Below are positions 41,705 through 50,480 of a DNA stretch of 64,000 nt, one piece after another. Position 1 is the first letter of the stretch, and every line of letters starts with the position of its first letter. The position numbers were made by a program, and so were the translations under genes. This stretch comes from Foliamicus sp963666765 (GTDB lineage: Bacteria; Pseudomonadota; Gammaproteobacteria; Steroidobacterales; Foliamicaceae). The notes under the pieces are model-generated. The model made no database searches, was not told the DNA's origin, and saw nothing but the letters and a program-made list of their open reading frames with translations. The stretch lies in assembly GCA_963666765.1 (NCBI GenBank), contig OY762933.1, positions 868,001 through 932,000 of the forward strand. Reading direction: 5' to 3'.

Positions 41705-43054
41705 ATGCCGAAGTTTGTGGAGCGGGATTCGAGCCAAGCCTACCTTTTGCCTCCGGACCTTCGCGAGTGGGTTGCGTCGGACGACTTGGCGCATTTTGTT
41801 CTGGAGGCGGTGGAGCGGATTCCGATGGAATCGTTCAAGGTGAACGAGCGGGGCACGGGTTCGGCGCAGTATCACCCGCGGATGATGCTGGCGCTTTTGA
41901 TTTACTGCTACGCGCACGGGATATTCGGTTCGCGTCGGATCGAGCGGGCGACGTATCGGGACATTGGGGTTCGGTATGTGACAGCGAACTGTCATCCGGA
42001 TCATGACACGATCTGCACGTTTCGGCGGGAGAACTTCGAGGCGGTGGGGGAGGCGTTTTTGCGGGTATTGCTGATGGCGCGGGAGTTGCAGTTGCTGAAG
42101 GTGGGCACGGTGAGCGTGGACGGGACGAAGGTGGACGCCAACGCGAGCAAGCGCAACAGCCTCCGTCGGGATCGCGCCCATGCGCTTCGGGAGCAGTTGC
42201 GCGGAGAGATTGAGGACTTGCTGGGCCGCGCGGAGCGTGCGGATGCGCAGTCGGGGCCGGATGCGGAGAGTTTGCCGGAAGATTTGCGGCGTCGCGAGAA
42301 GCTGAAGGCGAAGCTGGATCGGGCGTGCGCCAAGTTGGATCGCCGTGCGCGTTCGCAGGCGGCGTTGGATCGGGCGGCGTATGAGCGCAAGGTGGCGGCG
42401 CGCGACAAGCGCGAGGGCCGCGCCAAGGGCGCGAAGATCAAGGAGCCGGGTAAGGAGCCGAGGCCGGAGGAGCAGATCAACCTGACGGATTCGGACAGTG
42501 CGCTGATGCGCAAGAACAAACGCAGCGAATGGCGTCAGGCGTATAACGCGCAGGCGGTGGTGGATGCGCACGGAAGCCAGTTGGTTTTGGGTTCGCGGGT
42601 GAGTTCCTGCGCGAGCGATAGGCGCGAGTTGGTTGCGGATGTGGAGACGATTCCCAAGGCGTTGGGCGAACCCGGCCGGGTGTTGGCGGACAACGGCTAT
42701 GCGTCGGGTTCGCAGGTGGCGCGGCTGGAAGGCCGGGGCCTTAAGGTTCTGGTGGCGGTCGGGACGGAGGATCGTCGCCGTGCGCATGATTTTCGTCCAC
42801 CGGTTGAAGGCCAGGCGGCGAAGGAGCCGAAGGCGGAATGGCTCAAGCGGATGAAGGAGAAGATGGAAACAGAAGAGAACCGGGCGCTGTATCGCTTGCG
42901 CAAGCAGACGGTGGAGCCGGTGTTCGGGATCGTGAAGGAGGCGATGGGATTTCGGCGGTTTTTGCTTCGGGGCCGGAACAAGGTGGAGGGCGAGTGGGCC
43001 CTGGTGACGCTGGCCTACAACTGCAAGCGATTGCACCGCTTGAAAATGGCGTAA
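41705..43054 (+). CDS. IS1182-family transposase
   Basis: A 449-residue DDE transposase. The N-terminal DUF772-type domain reads LPPDLREWVASDDLAHFVLE and YHPRMMLALLIYCYAHGIFG; the catalytic domain has VSVDGTKVDANASK, then a DNGYASGSQ segment and a C-terminal VEPVFGIVKEAMGFRRFLLRG with the final glutamate. The middle region (about 170-270) is a charged coiled coil. I chose the ATG at 41705 (MPKFVERDSS) because it lies inside the element near the family start; the 28 codons before it run into the repeat. Confidence 0.95.
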   Translation: MPKFVERDSSQAYLLPPDLREWVASDDLAHFVLEAVERIPMESFKVNERGTGSAQYHPRMMLALLIYCYAHGIFGSRRIERATYRDIGVRYVTANCHPDHDTICTFRRENFEAVGEAFLRVLLMARELQLLKVGTVSVDGTKVDANASKRNSLRRDRAHALREQLRGEIEDLLGRAERADAQSGPDAESLPEDLRRREKLKAKLDRACAKLDRRARSQAALDRAAYERKVAARDKREGRAKGAKIKEPGKEPRPEEQINLTDSDSALMRKNKRSEWRQAYNAQAVVDAHGSQLVLGSRVSSCASDRRELVADVETIPKALGEPGRVLADNGYASGSQVARLEGRGLKVLVAVGTEDRRRAHDFRPPVEGQAAKEPKAEWLKRMKEKMETEENRALYRLRKQTVEPVFGIVKEAMGFRRFLLRGRNKVEGEWALVTLAYNCKRLHRLKMA

Positions 43055-43230
43055 ACCGATGATCCGGCGAGTCGTATCTGCCTGTTTCGGCCTCCTGGGG
43101 CGCTTTCGTCGGCTTCCGGGAACCCCGGGAGGGCGCTGGCCGGGTTGCCGGAATTTCCCGCCCGTCGAATGCGGTCCCCAGGGCGGCCATTCGAGGCCGT
43201 GGGGAGCGGCACCGCAACCCACTACGGCAA

Positions 43231-43249
43231 CCCTAAGCCCGACAGGCTG
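43231..43249 (-). repeat. Right terminal inverted repeat of the IS
   Basis: Reads CAGCCTGTCGGGCTTAGGG on the minus strand, one mismatch to the left end, next to CTAG at 43250-43253. The interval between the transposase stop and this repeat holds short palindromes only. Confidence 0.9.
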
Positions 43250-44379
43250 CTAGCCCGCATTTCTCCCGGAACAACCATCGGCCAGATTCGCTCGATCGAC
43301 ACTGCTTGAGCCTCGTCAATTCCTGCGCTCCAGTAGTATCTCGACACGGTGCCGACTACCGCCACGCGGCTCGTATCCCGCGCCTGTAGCCGGAAGGACG
43401 CTCCCACATCGGTATTGATGTAGCTAACAGTCCGCAATGCTACTTCTGCGGCAGCCAAACTCTCCGCAATCACAGCATTTAGAGTGTCCTCAGGAACGGC
43501 CACGCACGCAGCGCACAGGTCCAGGAAGATCAGAGCGTCCTCATAGCGCGTGCCGGCAAACTCGATGGCAACCGACCCCAGTCCGCGCTCCGTCTCCACA
43601 AATCCAGCGTCCGCGGAAAAAGTAGCCGGCAGCCGGTCGGCACTCCAAAGCGTATAAAGGCTGGTGCCCTCGCTGTCGACAAACAGCGCCGCCGGAAGCA
43701 ACTCCGCAAAACGGATGCGATAGCGAGATAATGCAGAGGCGCCGTTCACGGCAATATAACCCGGGTACTTTCCGTCCGCATCCAACACCAACTCCACGGT
43801 CGGCAAGCGCCCGCTGCCCACGAATCCTACGGTGCCTTGGGACAGCACGCCGCCTATATTTTTGAGCAGTTCATGCTGAAACACATGCTCTCCCGTCGCG
43901 TGATACTCGGAGTCGCTGCGGTCTATGCGCTGCGTAACCAGGCCCTCGTCTATCAACTCCCGGCCTTCCTCGGTCGACCGCTCACCGCTCCATTTCGGGT
44001 TCCTCTCGAGAATGAGGTGTGGGCTGCCGTCCGCGCCGACTTCCCTCCTCCATGTGAATTCCGGGTCGTAACTCTCCGACACAGGCACGTTGCTCCATGA
44101 GATGCTGCCGAACGGGTCCGGGCATCGTTGGCACTGAACCTCGGGCGCATCGCCGGCCCATTCTGGATTCCGGATCAGGTCGATGCCTTCTTCGGTCCTC
44201 ACCCACATAAAGTTTTCGGTCTTTTCCTTTGGAGGGAGGTTGTCAGGGCCGATGTCGCGGGCGGTATCTGGACAAGCCGCGCATAATGCATCGGTCAGCG
44301 CCTCCTGTGCTACGGTCGAACACCACCACCCCGCAACCATCAACAAACATGCGAGTCGAATTGCGCCCGAGATCGTCAT
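43250..44379 (-). pseudogene. 5' piece of an exported-protein gene interrupted by an IS
   Basis: Starts at ATG 44379, overlapping the stop of the 201-residue gene (ATGA), with a signal peptide (LACLLMVAGWWCSTVAQ). The mature part has two CxxC-P-D motifs (CAACPD and CQRCPD) and two related units around RNPEWAG and RNPKWSG. The original frame runs into the IS end and stops after nine foreign codons (stop at 43222). Joined with the downstream piece the gene would have 483 codons. No known domain. The truncated form of about 385 residues could still be made. Confidence 0.85.
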
Positions 44380-44981
44380 TTTTCGCCTCCGCTCTCGAGC
44401 TTGTTGTCGTAGATGACTTGACGAACCTTCTCCGCTTCAACCTCACTGATATGACACAGCACCCAGTTTCGAAGCGCCTTCTGTTTCGCTCCCTTTGACA
44501 TACCTTCCCGGTCGGCCTTCACGTTGAGTTTTTCAAGTGTTTGTCTGAGCCAGTCGCGCCAGGAAAACGATGGCGGAGGGGCTGGAGAGCCCGGTCTACC
44601 GCGTTCGGAGTATCCCGTCAGGCGCAATATGAGGAATCTGCCGAGCATGCCGTGCCAAATTTCTGGATCGATCTCAGGCTGCATGTCTTGGGAAAGCACA
44701 TAGGCTAGTGTTGCACTGCTGCCTGCCTCAGAGACCTCTGGCGGAATTACGGGGCGACCTTCCCGCAACCTGGACAGGGAATAGTAATTCGGACCATGTT
44801 TGCATTGCCATCCCACGCTGTTGCTTTGGCGCTCGACCTCAACCCACCCCAAATTGGACGAGCCCGGAATTTTCCCGAGTTCAATCAGGTCCGAATTTAG
44901 CGTTTGCGCATTCGCTGTCAGTACAAATAGCGCGGCGCCGAAGACTATGCCAATCACACCGAAATTCTGTCTACCCTTCAT
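44376..44981 (-). CDS. Hypothetical exported protein of 201 residues
   Basis: Signal peptide GVIGIVFGAALFVLTANAQ, then a soluble domain with no recognised family. Notable segments are GWQCKHGPNYYSLSRLREG and WRDWLRQTLEKLNVKADREG; the C-terminus is helical and charged. Start overlaps the ankyrin lipoprotein stop (TAATG) and its stop overlaps the next start (ATGA), so it sits in the middle of one translationally coupled operon. Confidence 0.75.
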   Translation of the reverse strand: MKGRQNFGVIGIVFGAALFVLTANAQTLNSDLIELGKIPGSSNLGWVEVERQSNSVGWQCKHGPNYYSLSRLREGRPVIPPEVSEAGSSATLAYVLSQDMQPEIDPEIWHGMLGRFLILRLTGYSERGRPGSPAPPPSFSWRDWLRQTLEKLNVKADREGMSKGAKQKALRNWVLCHISEVEAEKVRQVIYDNKLESGGEK

Positions 44982-45742
44982 TACCGGCCTTCCAGGAGGT
45001 ATGCTGCCTCAGTGTCCTTCAGCACCGGGTTTGCAAGAATCAGGTCGTAGGCGGTTTGGCCCGAATTAGTAGTCGCTTCGAGATTTGCTCCCGCGAGGTC
45101 GACCAATGCGATTACAACTTCCTCGTTCTCGCTTTCGTGTGCGGCGTAGTGGAGCGGCGTCCAACCGTGTTCGTCAGTCGCGTTCACATCGGAACCACGC
45201 TCCAGCAACAGTTCGACCATATCGGGGTCGCCCTTGGCGGCGGCAAAATGCAGAGGCACTGCGCCGCCGACCGTGCCAGCCGCGACATCCGCGCCGAATT
45301 CAATCAACATATCGAGCACGGATGTTCGGTTACTGCCCATGGCCGCCATATGCAACGCCGTCCCACCGAGAAGCCTTGGATCGTCTACGAAGGGCGCATC
45401 GGCGGCGTCCACAACGAGCTTTACGTTTGCGCCTTGGGTCAATAGGTGACGGATTACCGGCAACTGCTCATCCTCGAGAATTCTGGAAGCCGCAAGCAAA
45501 GGCGGCGCTGCTGTACAGTCCCCGGACCTTTCATTCACACCTTCCAAGACGGGAAAAAATTTATTTGACATTCCAGATCCAGGGAACATCAGCCAAATTA
45601 TCTCCGCCCCCACATAGGCGCACGCGTCGGCAGTGTCTTCGGATGTCTGGACTTGGAGTTTAGTGGCGCAGGCACCCAGCACTCCCAGTGCAACCAGAAA
45701 CATTGCAACTGCGACTAATCGGACTAATTGGAGTTTCATCAT
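44981..45742 (-). CDS. Ankyrin-repeat lipoprotein
   Basis: A 253-residue protein with a lipoprotein signal (lipobox VLGAC, C25) and at least four ankyrin repeats: PPLLAASRILEDEQLPVIRH, GTALHMAAMGSNRTSVLDML, VPLHFAAAKGDPDMVELLLE and TPLHYAAHESENEEVVIALV, with ANLEATTNSGQTAYD closing. First gene of the leftward operon that also encodes another exported ankyrin protein; the two are not close copies. Membrane-tethered ankyrin scaffolds are uncommon in bacteria. Confidence 0.85.
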   Translation of the reverse strand: MMKLQLVRLVAVAMFLVALGVLGACATKLQVQTSEDTADACAYVGAEIIWLMFPGSGMSNKFFPVLEGVNERSGDCTAAPPLLAASRILEDEQLPVIRHLLTQGANVKLVVDAADAPFVDDPRLLGGTALHMAAMGSNRTSVLDMLIEFGADVAAGTVGGAVPLHFAAAKGDPDMVELLLERGSDVNATDEHGWTPLHYAAHESENEEVVIALVDLAGANLEATTNSGQTAYDLILANPVLKDTEAAYLLEGR

Positions 45743-45828
45743 GGCAGTTCCTCACTTTGTGCCGGGATAGGAGATCAGATTACAGGGCCGACGACGGGCG
45801 GTGACGGGGCTCTCCTTCCATGTCCGTT

Positions 45829-46320
45829 CTATTTCGGGGACAGGTTCGTCAGGTGGCCCGTCGTCAGGTTTTCCAGCAGGTTCATCACGACGATGGGATG
45901 TTCGCAGTCCACCACCAGCCGCCAACTGCCCGTCCCGTTGCCGAGTGCGCCCTGCGAGTCCCAGAATCCTGCTTCAAGCTGCCACCCAATCGCGGTCACG
46001 GCTGCGTCGGACACATCCACGAGCGCGCGCCCAGCTTCGGACCAGTCCGCCGGGTAGGACGGCTTGACAGCCGCCGCGTGTTCATCGACGACGCGCCACA
46101 GCCGCATCGACGGTTCAGCCGTCTGCGTCTGCGTCGGCGCCGGATCGCCGTCCGGCAGCGGAGATGCGGCATCGGGATCGATGCTACACCTCTCCGTTGC
46201 CGGCGCAGGTGTGTCGCGTTCCGATGTTCCCCACACCAGCAAAGCGCCAAGCGCAAAGGCTGCCATCGCCGCGCCGACCGCTGCTCCGCGCCTTGTAGCT
46301 CTGGTGAAGTACTGGGTCAT
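45829..46320 (-). CDS. Hypothetical membrane-anchored or exported protein with a surface module
   Basis: A 163-residue protein: basic N-terminus, one hydrophobic segment (GAAVGAAMAAFALGALLVWG), a Pro/Thr-rich linker and a C-terminal module ending GSWRLVVDCEHPIVVMNLL then TGHLTNLSPK. The same pattern occurs in the 1,080-residue protein just upstream on this strand (RWRLTVSSDRPLRVVN, then TGHWNNLST). The two genes are 76 bases apart in the same direction. Function unknown. Confidence 0.7.
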   Translation of the reverse strand: MTQYFTRATRRGAAVGAAMAAFALGALLVWGTSERDTPAPATERCSIDPDAASPLPDGDPAPTQTQTAEPSMRLWRVVDEHAAAVKPSYPADWSEAGRALVDVSDAAVTAIGWQLEAGFWDSQGALGNGTGSWRLVVDCEHPIVVMNLLENLTTGHLTNLSPK

Positions 46321-46396
46321 GTCTGGTAGGCTTTACGCCGCCATTCGGGCTCACACCTCCTGATGGAAAGCGCATCTCACAGCTGCAATCGACAAT

Positions 46397-49300
46397 TCAA
46401 TCCGCAACTTCAATTGTCCAACTGTTGCTGCCGCTGTTCCTGGTGGCATAGAAGTTCCATCGCACGCCATTAACCGTGGCTCCCCTTTGATCGATTTGAT
46501 TGCTTGAGGCAACAAATATGCCGCCAACCAGCATCGAGCCTTGTCCAGAGCTGCTGACCCTGAAGTCCGCCCCCTTGTATGTGCAGCTTTCACCCGGATT
46601 CACGACCAGCCCGGCCCGGCAGGCACCCGTGCCGCCCCCGCCTCCGCCGGACTCGCCTACCGTGACGAGCACCCCGATGGAGCAGTTGTTCCGGGTATCT
46701 GATTCGTCCGGCACCCTGTCCACGCAGGCACCGTAATAGTATGTGCCATCGCTCGACGGAGCCGTCAGCGAAATGGACTCCGTGCTGGAAGCGGAGGCGT
46801 CCAGAGCACCGACCGCATCCATGCCGACCAGCGTGTCGGATGTGGAAATCGTCGCGTTCGTGGATCGATAGTAGCGTAGCGTGGTCGCCTCGGATTGGCT
46901 GGTGCCCCGGTTATGAACCGTCACGCGGAAGGTTAATGAATCTCCTTCATCAGGATTGCTGTCGCTGACCGAGGGCGATTCCACCACTAGGTCCGGATCG
47001 GAAAGTACTGCGATTACAAAGGTAAGCGAATCGCTCTCGCCGCCTGCATCCGTGACCGTGTAGGTCATATTAAAGCGGCCCGCCTCTGTGGGCGTCCCGG
47101 ACAGGCGCCGGGTCGCGGCGTTGAATGCAAGCCCAGGGATGGCTGGCGAGAGGCTGTAGGTCAGTGGGCCGCTGCCGCGCGACGCCGGCCGCGCGACCGG
47201 CAAGGTCCAGTTGGTCGCCGTTCCAACCCTGAATATTTGAGTGCCAGGATCGCTGCTGGCGGGGAAGCACACAGACAAATTTGTTTGTCCACCAGTGCCG
47301 GGATACCTATAGATCCTCCCGTCTATGAAGTTCAGCACATGGAAGCTGCCGTTGGCGTATGCAATACCTATGGCGTCGCCATTGTCACATGCCAACTCGA
47401 AGTCGGCGCCGGCGTTGCGGCCACCCGAGCCCGTGTACGCAAAGACCTTGTCGGCCTGCGAGTCGACAACGTAAAACCGGCCAGCAGCATAGACGATCCC
47501 GCTGGGACTGCGATTGTCATCGTCAAGGTCAAAATCTGCTGCCGTTTCGCGAGTTCCCGAGGCTGTGTATGCATAGACCTTACCGCCTCGCACATTGACG
47601 ACATAATTCCGACCAGCGACGGAGGCGAACCCTCGCGGCCACACGTTGTCGTCGTGCAAAATGAAGTCGTTTGAGGCGTCGCGTTGCCCCGTAACGGTAT
47701 AGGCAAAGAGCTTGCCGCCATCTCCATGCACATGAAATACGTAGAAACGACCGTTGGCATAGGCAAGTCTGTGAAGAGGGCCAGCATCATCGACAAGATC
47801 AAAATCGTTGTCCGGATCGCGCTGACCCGTGCCGGTATAGGCGTAGACTTTGTCGTCCCCCCAACTCAAGGCGTAAAAAAGCTCGCCGGCATATGCGATT
47901 CCCCGGGAATTGGGGCGCACGTCAAAACTGCCTGCAATGCCGGTGGCCGCCTCGCCCCTGACCGCAATGGTGAAGTGGAACGAGTACTGATCGCCATCGG
48001 CATCCGTCGCCGTATAGCTCATTGCGTACGAGCCCGCCTCGGTCGGCGTGCCGCTGAGCCTGCGCGCGGCGGCGTCGAAGCGCAGTCCCGGAACGTCGGG
48101 CGAGAGGCTGTAGGTCAGCGGGAGGTCGCCGCCCGTGGCCTGGGGCAGCGTCAGGGCGTCGATCGTCGTGCCCACGGTGTACGTCCGGTCGCCCGGCCGG
48201 CCCTGCGCGGGAAGGACTGGAATCCGGTCGATCCCGCCGCCGCCCGAACCCGGCGCGCGCCCGGTCATGCTGCCGCGCGTGACCGTTCCGTCCACAATCT
48301 CGCAGCCGCCCGCTGACACGCAGGCGTAGCGCACGCCGTCGTTGAGTTCGATGTAACCGCCGTCGTTCAGGTCGATCGTTGTGCTGCCGCCGGAAGTCCG
48401 AACGTTTCCACCGGACACCTCTGCGGGATCGAACAAGCCGGATGTGGGCACGCCGGGCAGCGCCATGTCCACACCAAACGTTGTCTCGACCGGACCGCCG
48501 TCGCCGCCGTCATCTTCGGCCTCGCCAACAAACCAATTCCCGCCATACCGGGACCCGTCCGTGCAGTGCGAAGAGAACCAGCCCCTCGTGCGGGAGGAGA
48601 AATACAGATTCGCACGGCATCGACTGCCGTTGTCGTAATCCAGTGTCAACCGGCCCGCGTCCGGCCCCAGGCCGACATAGTCGTAGCCCCCCTCGGACGT
48701 CGCGAACATCGCGTCGGTCTGCATGGTTTCGGAGAACCGGCCGTTTCCCCGGATCTCAAAAGAGTTGCGTCCGCCTTCCACTTCCAGAACCGAGGTTTGG
48801 CCGACGAAGCGTTCATTAAAGCCGGCCAGATCCGCCGGCGCCGCACCCCGCACGGCGGTTGTGGACAGGTTGTTCCAGTGGCCGGTGTAGGACGCACCGA
48901 CATTCACCACCCGTAATGGCCGATCCGACGACACCGTCAACCGCCACCGACCGATGCCCGCGCCCAACGTGCCCGTCAGACCCGTGCCGCCTGCCTCAAG
49001 CTGCTCCGCCGTCAGGGTCCGCGCACTGCCCGCCGGCAGCGACAGCGTCATGTCGCCGCCCCCGGCTCCCGTGCCGCTGTCGTCGCGACCGGCGATCGTC
49101 ACCGCCGCCGCCGTGGTTCCCGGGTTGATCAGCCGCAGCCGGCTCTCCTGAGTGGCGTCGGTGGAAAGATTGAACACGGGAATCTCGTAGCGGTACATCC
49201 CTCCGGCAGTCCGGGCCGGCCGTACCGTGTCGTGCATCGCGCTCAACGTACCGTCGGACGCCCGAACGAAGGCCTGGGGCACGATCGGCGTGTCGGAGTC

Positions 49301-49639
49301 GATCGACAGGCGCACATCTCCGGAAAGACTCCCGAGTCCGCCGCTCAGACCCCTGGCCGCATTGGAGGACTGAAGCTCGGTGGCGTCGAATTGCACCGCC
49401 GCCATTGCGCCCAGCGCAATGGTGGCCGGACCGGAGCGCGTTCCATCGTCGGCAAATGCGAACACCTGTACGGTCGCGGTTTCTCCGGTGTCGTTAACGA
49501 TCCGGAGCACGCCTTGCAGGTCGCCCGATGTGCCCGGCGCCGGGAACAAGGGAATGGTGTATTGCTCCGCGCCAGCGGCGGACCATCCCAGGACAAGGAC
49601 CGCCAACGCGCCGGTGAAGTAATTTAGGGCCTTGAGCAT
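46397..49639 (-). CDS. Large secreted multidomain protein (Ig-like, propeller-like and CARDB domains)
   Basis: A 1,080-residue exported protein with signal peptide FTGALAVLVLGWSAAGAEQ. Order: a repeated surface module (about 25-145 and 145-270; the second ends RWRLTVSSDRPLRVVNVGAS ... TGHWNNLST); a beta domain with CRANLYFSSRTRGWFSSHC; a putative-Ig He_PIG unit (LTYSLSPDVPGLRFDAAARR); five propeller-like repeats (IAYAGELFYALSWGDDKVYA and relatives); a second He_PIG unit (LTYSLSPAIPGLAFNAATRR); a CARDB domain (VVESPSVSDSNPDEGDSLTF) and a Gly-rich linker to a C-terminal module with CRAGLVVNPGESC. Probably a surface adhesion or binding protein. Confidence 0.8.
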   Translation of the reverse strand: MLKALNYFTGALAVLVLGWSAAGAEQYTIPLFPAPGTSGDLQGVLRIVNDTGETATVQVFAFADDGTRSGPATIALGAMAAVQFDATELQSSNAARGLSGGLGSLSGDVRLSIDSDTPIVPQAFVRASDGTLSAMHDTVRPARTAGGMYRYEIPVFNLSTDATQESRLRLINPGTTAAAVTIAGRDDSGTGAGGGDMTLSLPAGSARTLTAEQLEAGGTGLTGTLGAGIGRWRLTVSSDRPLRVVNVGASYTGHWNNLSTTAVRGAAPADLAGFNERFVGQTSVLEVEGGRNSFEIRGNGRFSETMQTDAMFATSEGGYDYVGLGPDAGRLTLDYDNGSRCRANLYFSSRTRGWFSSHCTDGSRYGGNWFVGEAEDDGGDGGPVETTFGVDMALPGVPTSGLFDPAEVSGGNVRTSGGSTTIDLNDGGYIELNDGVRYACVSAGGCEIVDGTVTRGSMTGRAPGSGGGGIDRIPVLPAQGRPGDRTYTVGTTIDALTLPQATGGDLPLTYSLSPDVPGLRFDAAARRLSGTPTEAGSYAMSYTATDADGDQYSFHFTIAVRGEAATGIAGSFDVRPNSRGIAYAGELFYALSWGDDKVYAYTGTGQRDPDNDFDLVDDAGPLHRLAYANGRFYVFHVHGDGGKLFAYTVTGQRDASNDFILHDDNVWPRGFASVAGRNYVVNVRGGKVYAYTASGTRETAADFDLDDDNRSPSGIVYAAGRFYVVDSQADKVFAYTGSGGRNAGADFELACDNGDAIGIAYANGSFHVLNFIDGRIYRYPGTGGQTNLSVCFPASSDPGTQIFRVGTATNWTLPVARPASRGSGPLTYSLSPAIPGLAFNAATRRLSGTPTEAGRFNMTYTVTDAGGESDSLTFVIAVLSDPDLVVESPSVSDSNPDEGDSLTFRVTVHNRGTSQSEATTLRYYRSTNATISTSDTLVGMDAVGALDASASSTESISLTAPSSDGTYYYGACVDRVPDESDTRNNCSIGVLVTVGESGGGGGGTGACRAGLVVNPGESCTYKGADFRVSSSGQGSMLVGGIFVASSNQIDQRGATVNGVRWNFYATRNSGSNSWTIEVAD

Positions 49640-49709
49640 TTAAATGTCTCTATTGCGCGGGGCTCTCGATGGGCGCAACGACGCCTTGTTATTTTAGCCT
49701 CCGCGCGCA

Positions 49710-50387
49710 TCAATGGCCGAGCACGCCGTAATTGCCGTCGAGTATCAGGCGGACCGCGGCGTACAGGCCCAGCAGCGGGAAAAGGACCCACACGGAATTG
49801 GGGCCGATCACGTAGATCCAGATTTCGGCGCTTGAGATCGTCCGTTGCCGGCCGGCCACATAGAAACTCACCACGTAGAGCGAACTGACGTAGAACCACT
49901 GCCAGAACAGCGCCACGCCCAGAATGCCCGCCAGCACGGCGGGCACAAACTCGAAGGTCATTGCGCCCAGCAGGACCAGTGAGACGATCGGCGTGAAGAA
50001 ACCGTTGCCGATATCGACATTGAAGCCGTACGTGCGCCGGTCCGCGTACGAGCTGTCGCACTGGCAGTAAGCCGCCCAGACGTCCGCCCAGACCGTCGGC
50101 GACAGGATGCGGCGCAACGGCACGCTGGAGGTCAGAAATTCGACGGCCGGCGTCAGGCCCGTCTCCGCCCGCCGCTCGCGCCAATAGCGCGCGCGCTCTT
50201 CGATGTAGTCGCGACGCCAGTAAAGGCAACATTCCCACCAGGCGATCAGCAGGTTGATCATCAGGAACAGGCTCAGCAGGAGATAAACCAGGTCCAGGCC
50301 GCCGTACAGGCGATAGCTGACCACGTTCCAGGCCAGCGTCAGCAACGCGATGGTCGCCGCGGCAAACAGTGCGACGGGAATGCTCAT
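49710..50387 (-). CDS. Polytopic membrane protein of unknown function
   Basis: A 225-residue protein with about six hydrophobic segments: IPVALFAAATIALLTLAWNV, LDLVYLLLSLFLMINLLIAW, FFTPIVSLVLLGAMTF, VLAGILGVALFWQWFYVSSL and VWVLFPLLGLYAAVRLIL among them. A cytoplasmic or lumenal loop carries WRRDYIEERARYWRERR. Start at the ATG 50387; a TTG five codons earlier is possible. No family recognised. It lies downstream of the TonB receptor gene in the same direction. Confidence 0.75.
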   Translation of the reverse strand: MSIPVALFAAATIALLTLAWNVVSYRLYGGLDLVYLLLSLFLMINLLIAWWECCLYWRRDYIEERARYWRERRAETGLTPAVEFLTSSVPLRRILSPTVWADVWAAYCQCDSSYADRRTYGFNVDIGNGFFTPIVSLVLLGAMTFEFVPAVLAGILGVALFWQWFYVSSLYVVSFYVAGRQRTISSAEIWIYVIGPNSVWVLFPLLGLYAAVRLILDGNYGVLGH

Positions 50388-50480
50388 ACCGGAAGCCCGC
50401 AAGGATACCTTGCGCCGGAACCGGCGGCGCGGCGCCTTGCGATCAGGGGAACCAGGGCTGTCATCGGCCCTGATACGCTC

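Larger units (their letters stand above)
41638..43249 (+). mobile_element. IS1182-family insertion sequence (about 1.6 kb)
   Basis: Bounded by terminal inverted repeats CAGCCTGTCGGACTTAGGG (41638-41656) and its partner at 43231-43249 (18 of 19 identical), with CTAG on both sides (41634-41637 and 43250-43253) as target duplication. It holds a single transposase gene. Insertion in the antisense direction splits the exported-protein gene. The element is intact: full transposase and both ends, so it may be active. Confidence 0.9.

Noticed and set aside
41651..43222. Open frame antisense to the transposase
   Set aside because: Arg/His-rich shadow of the transposase with no domain; the sense frame is a clear IS1182 transposase.
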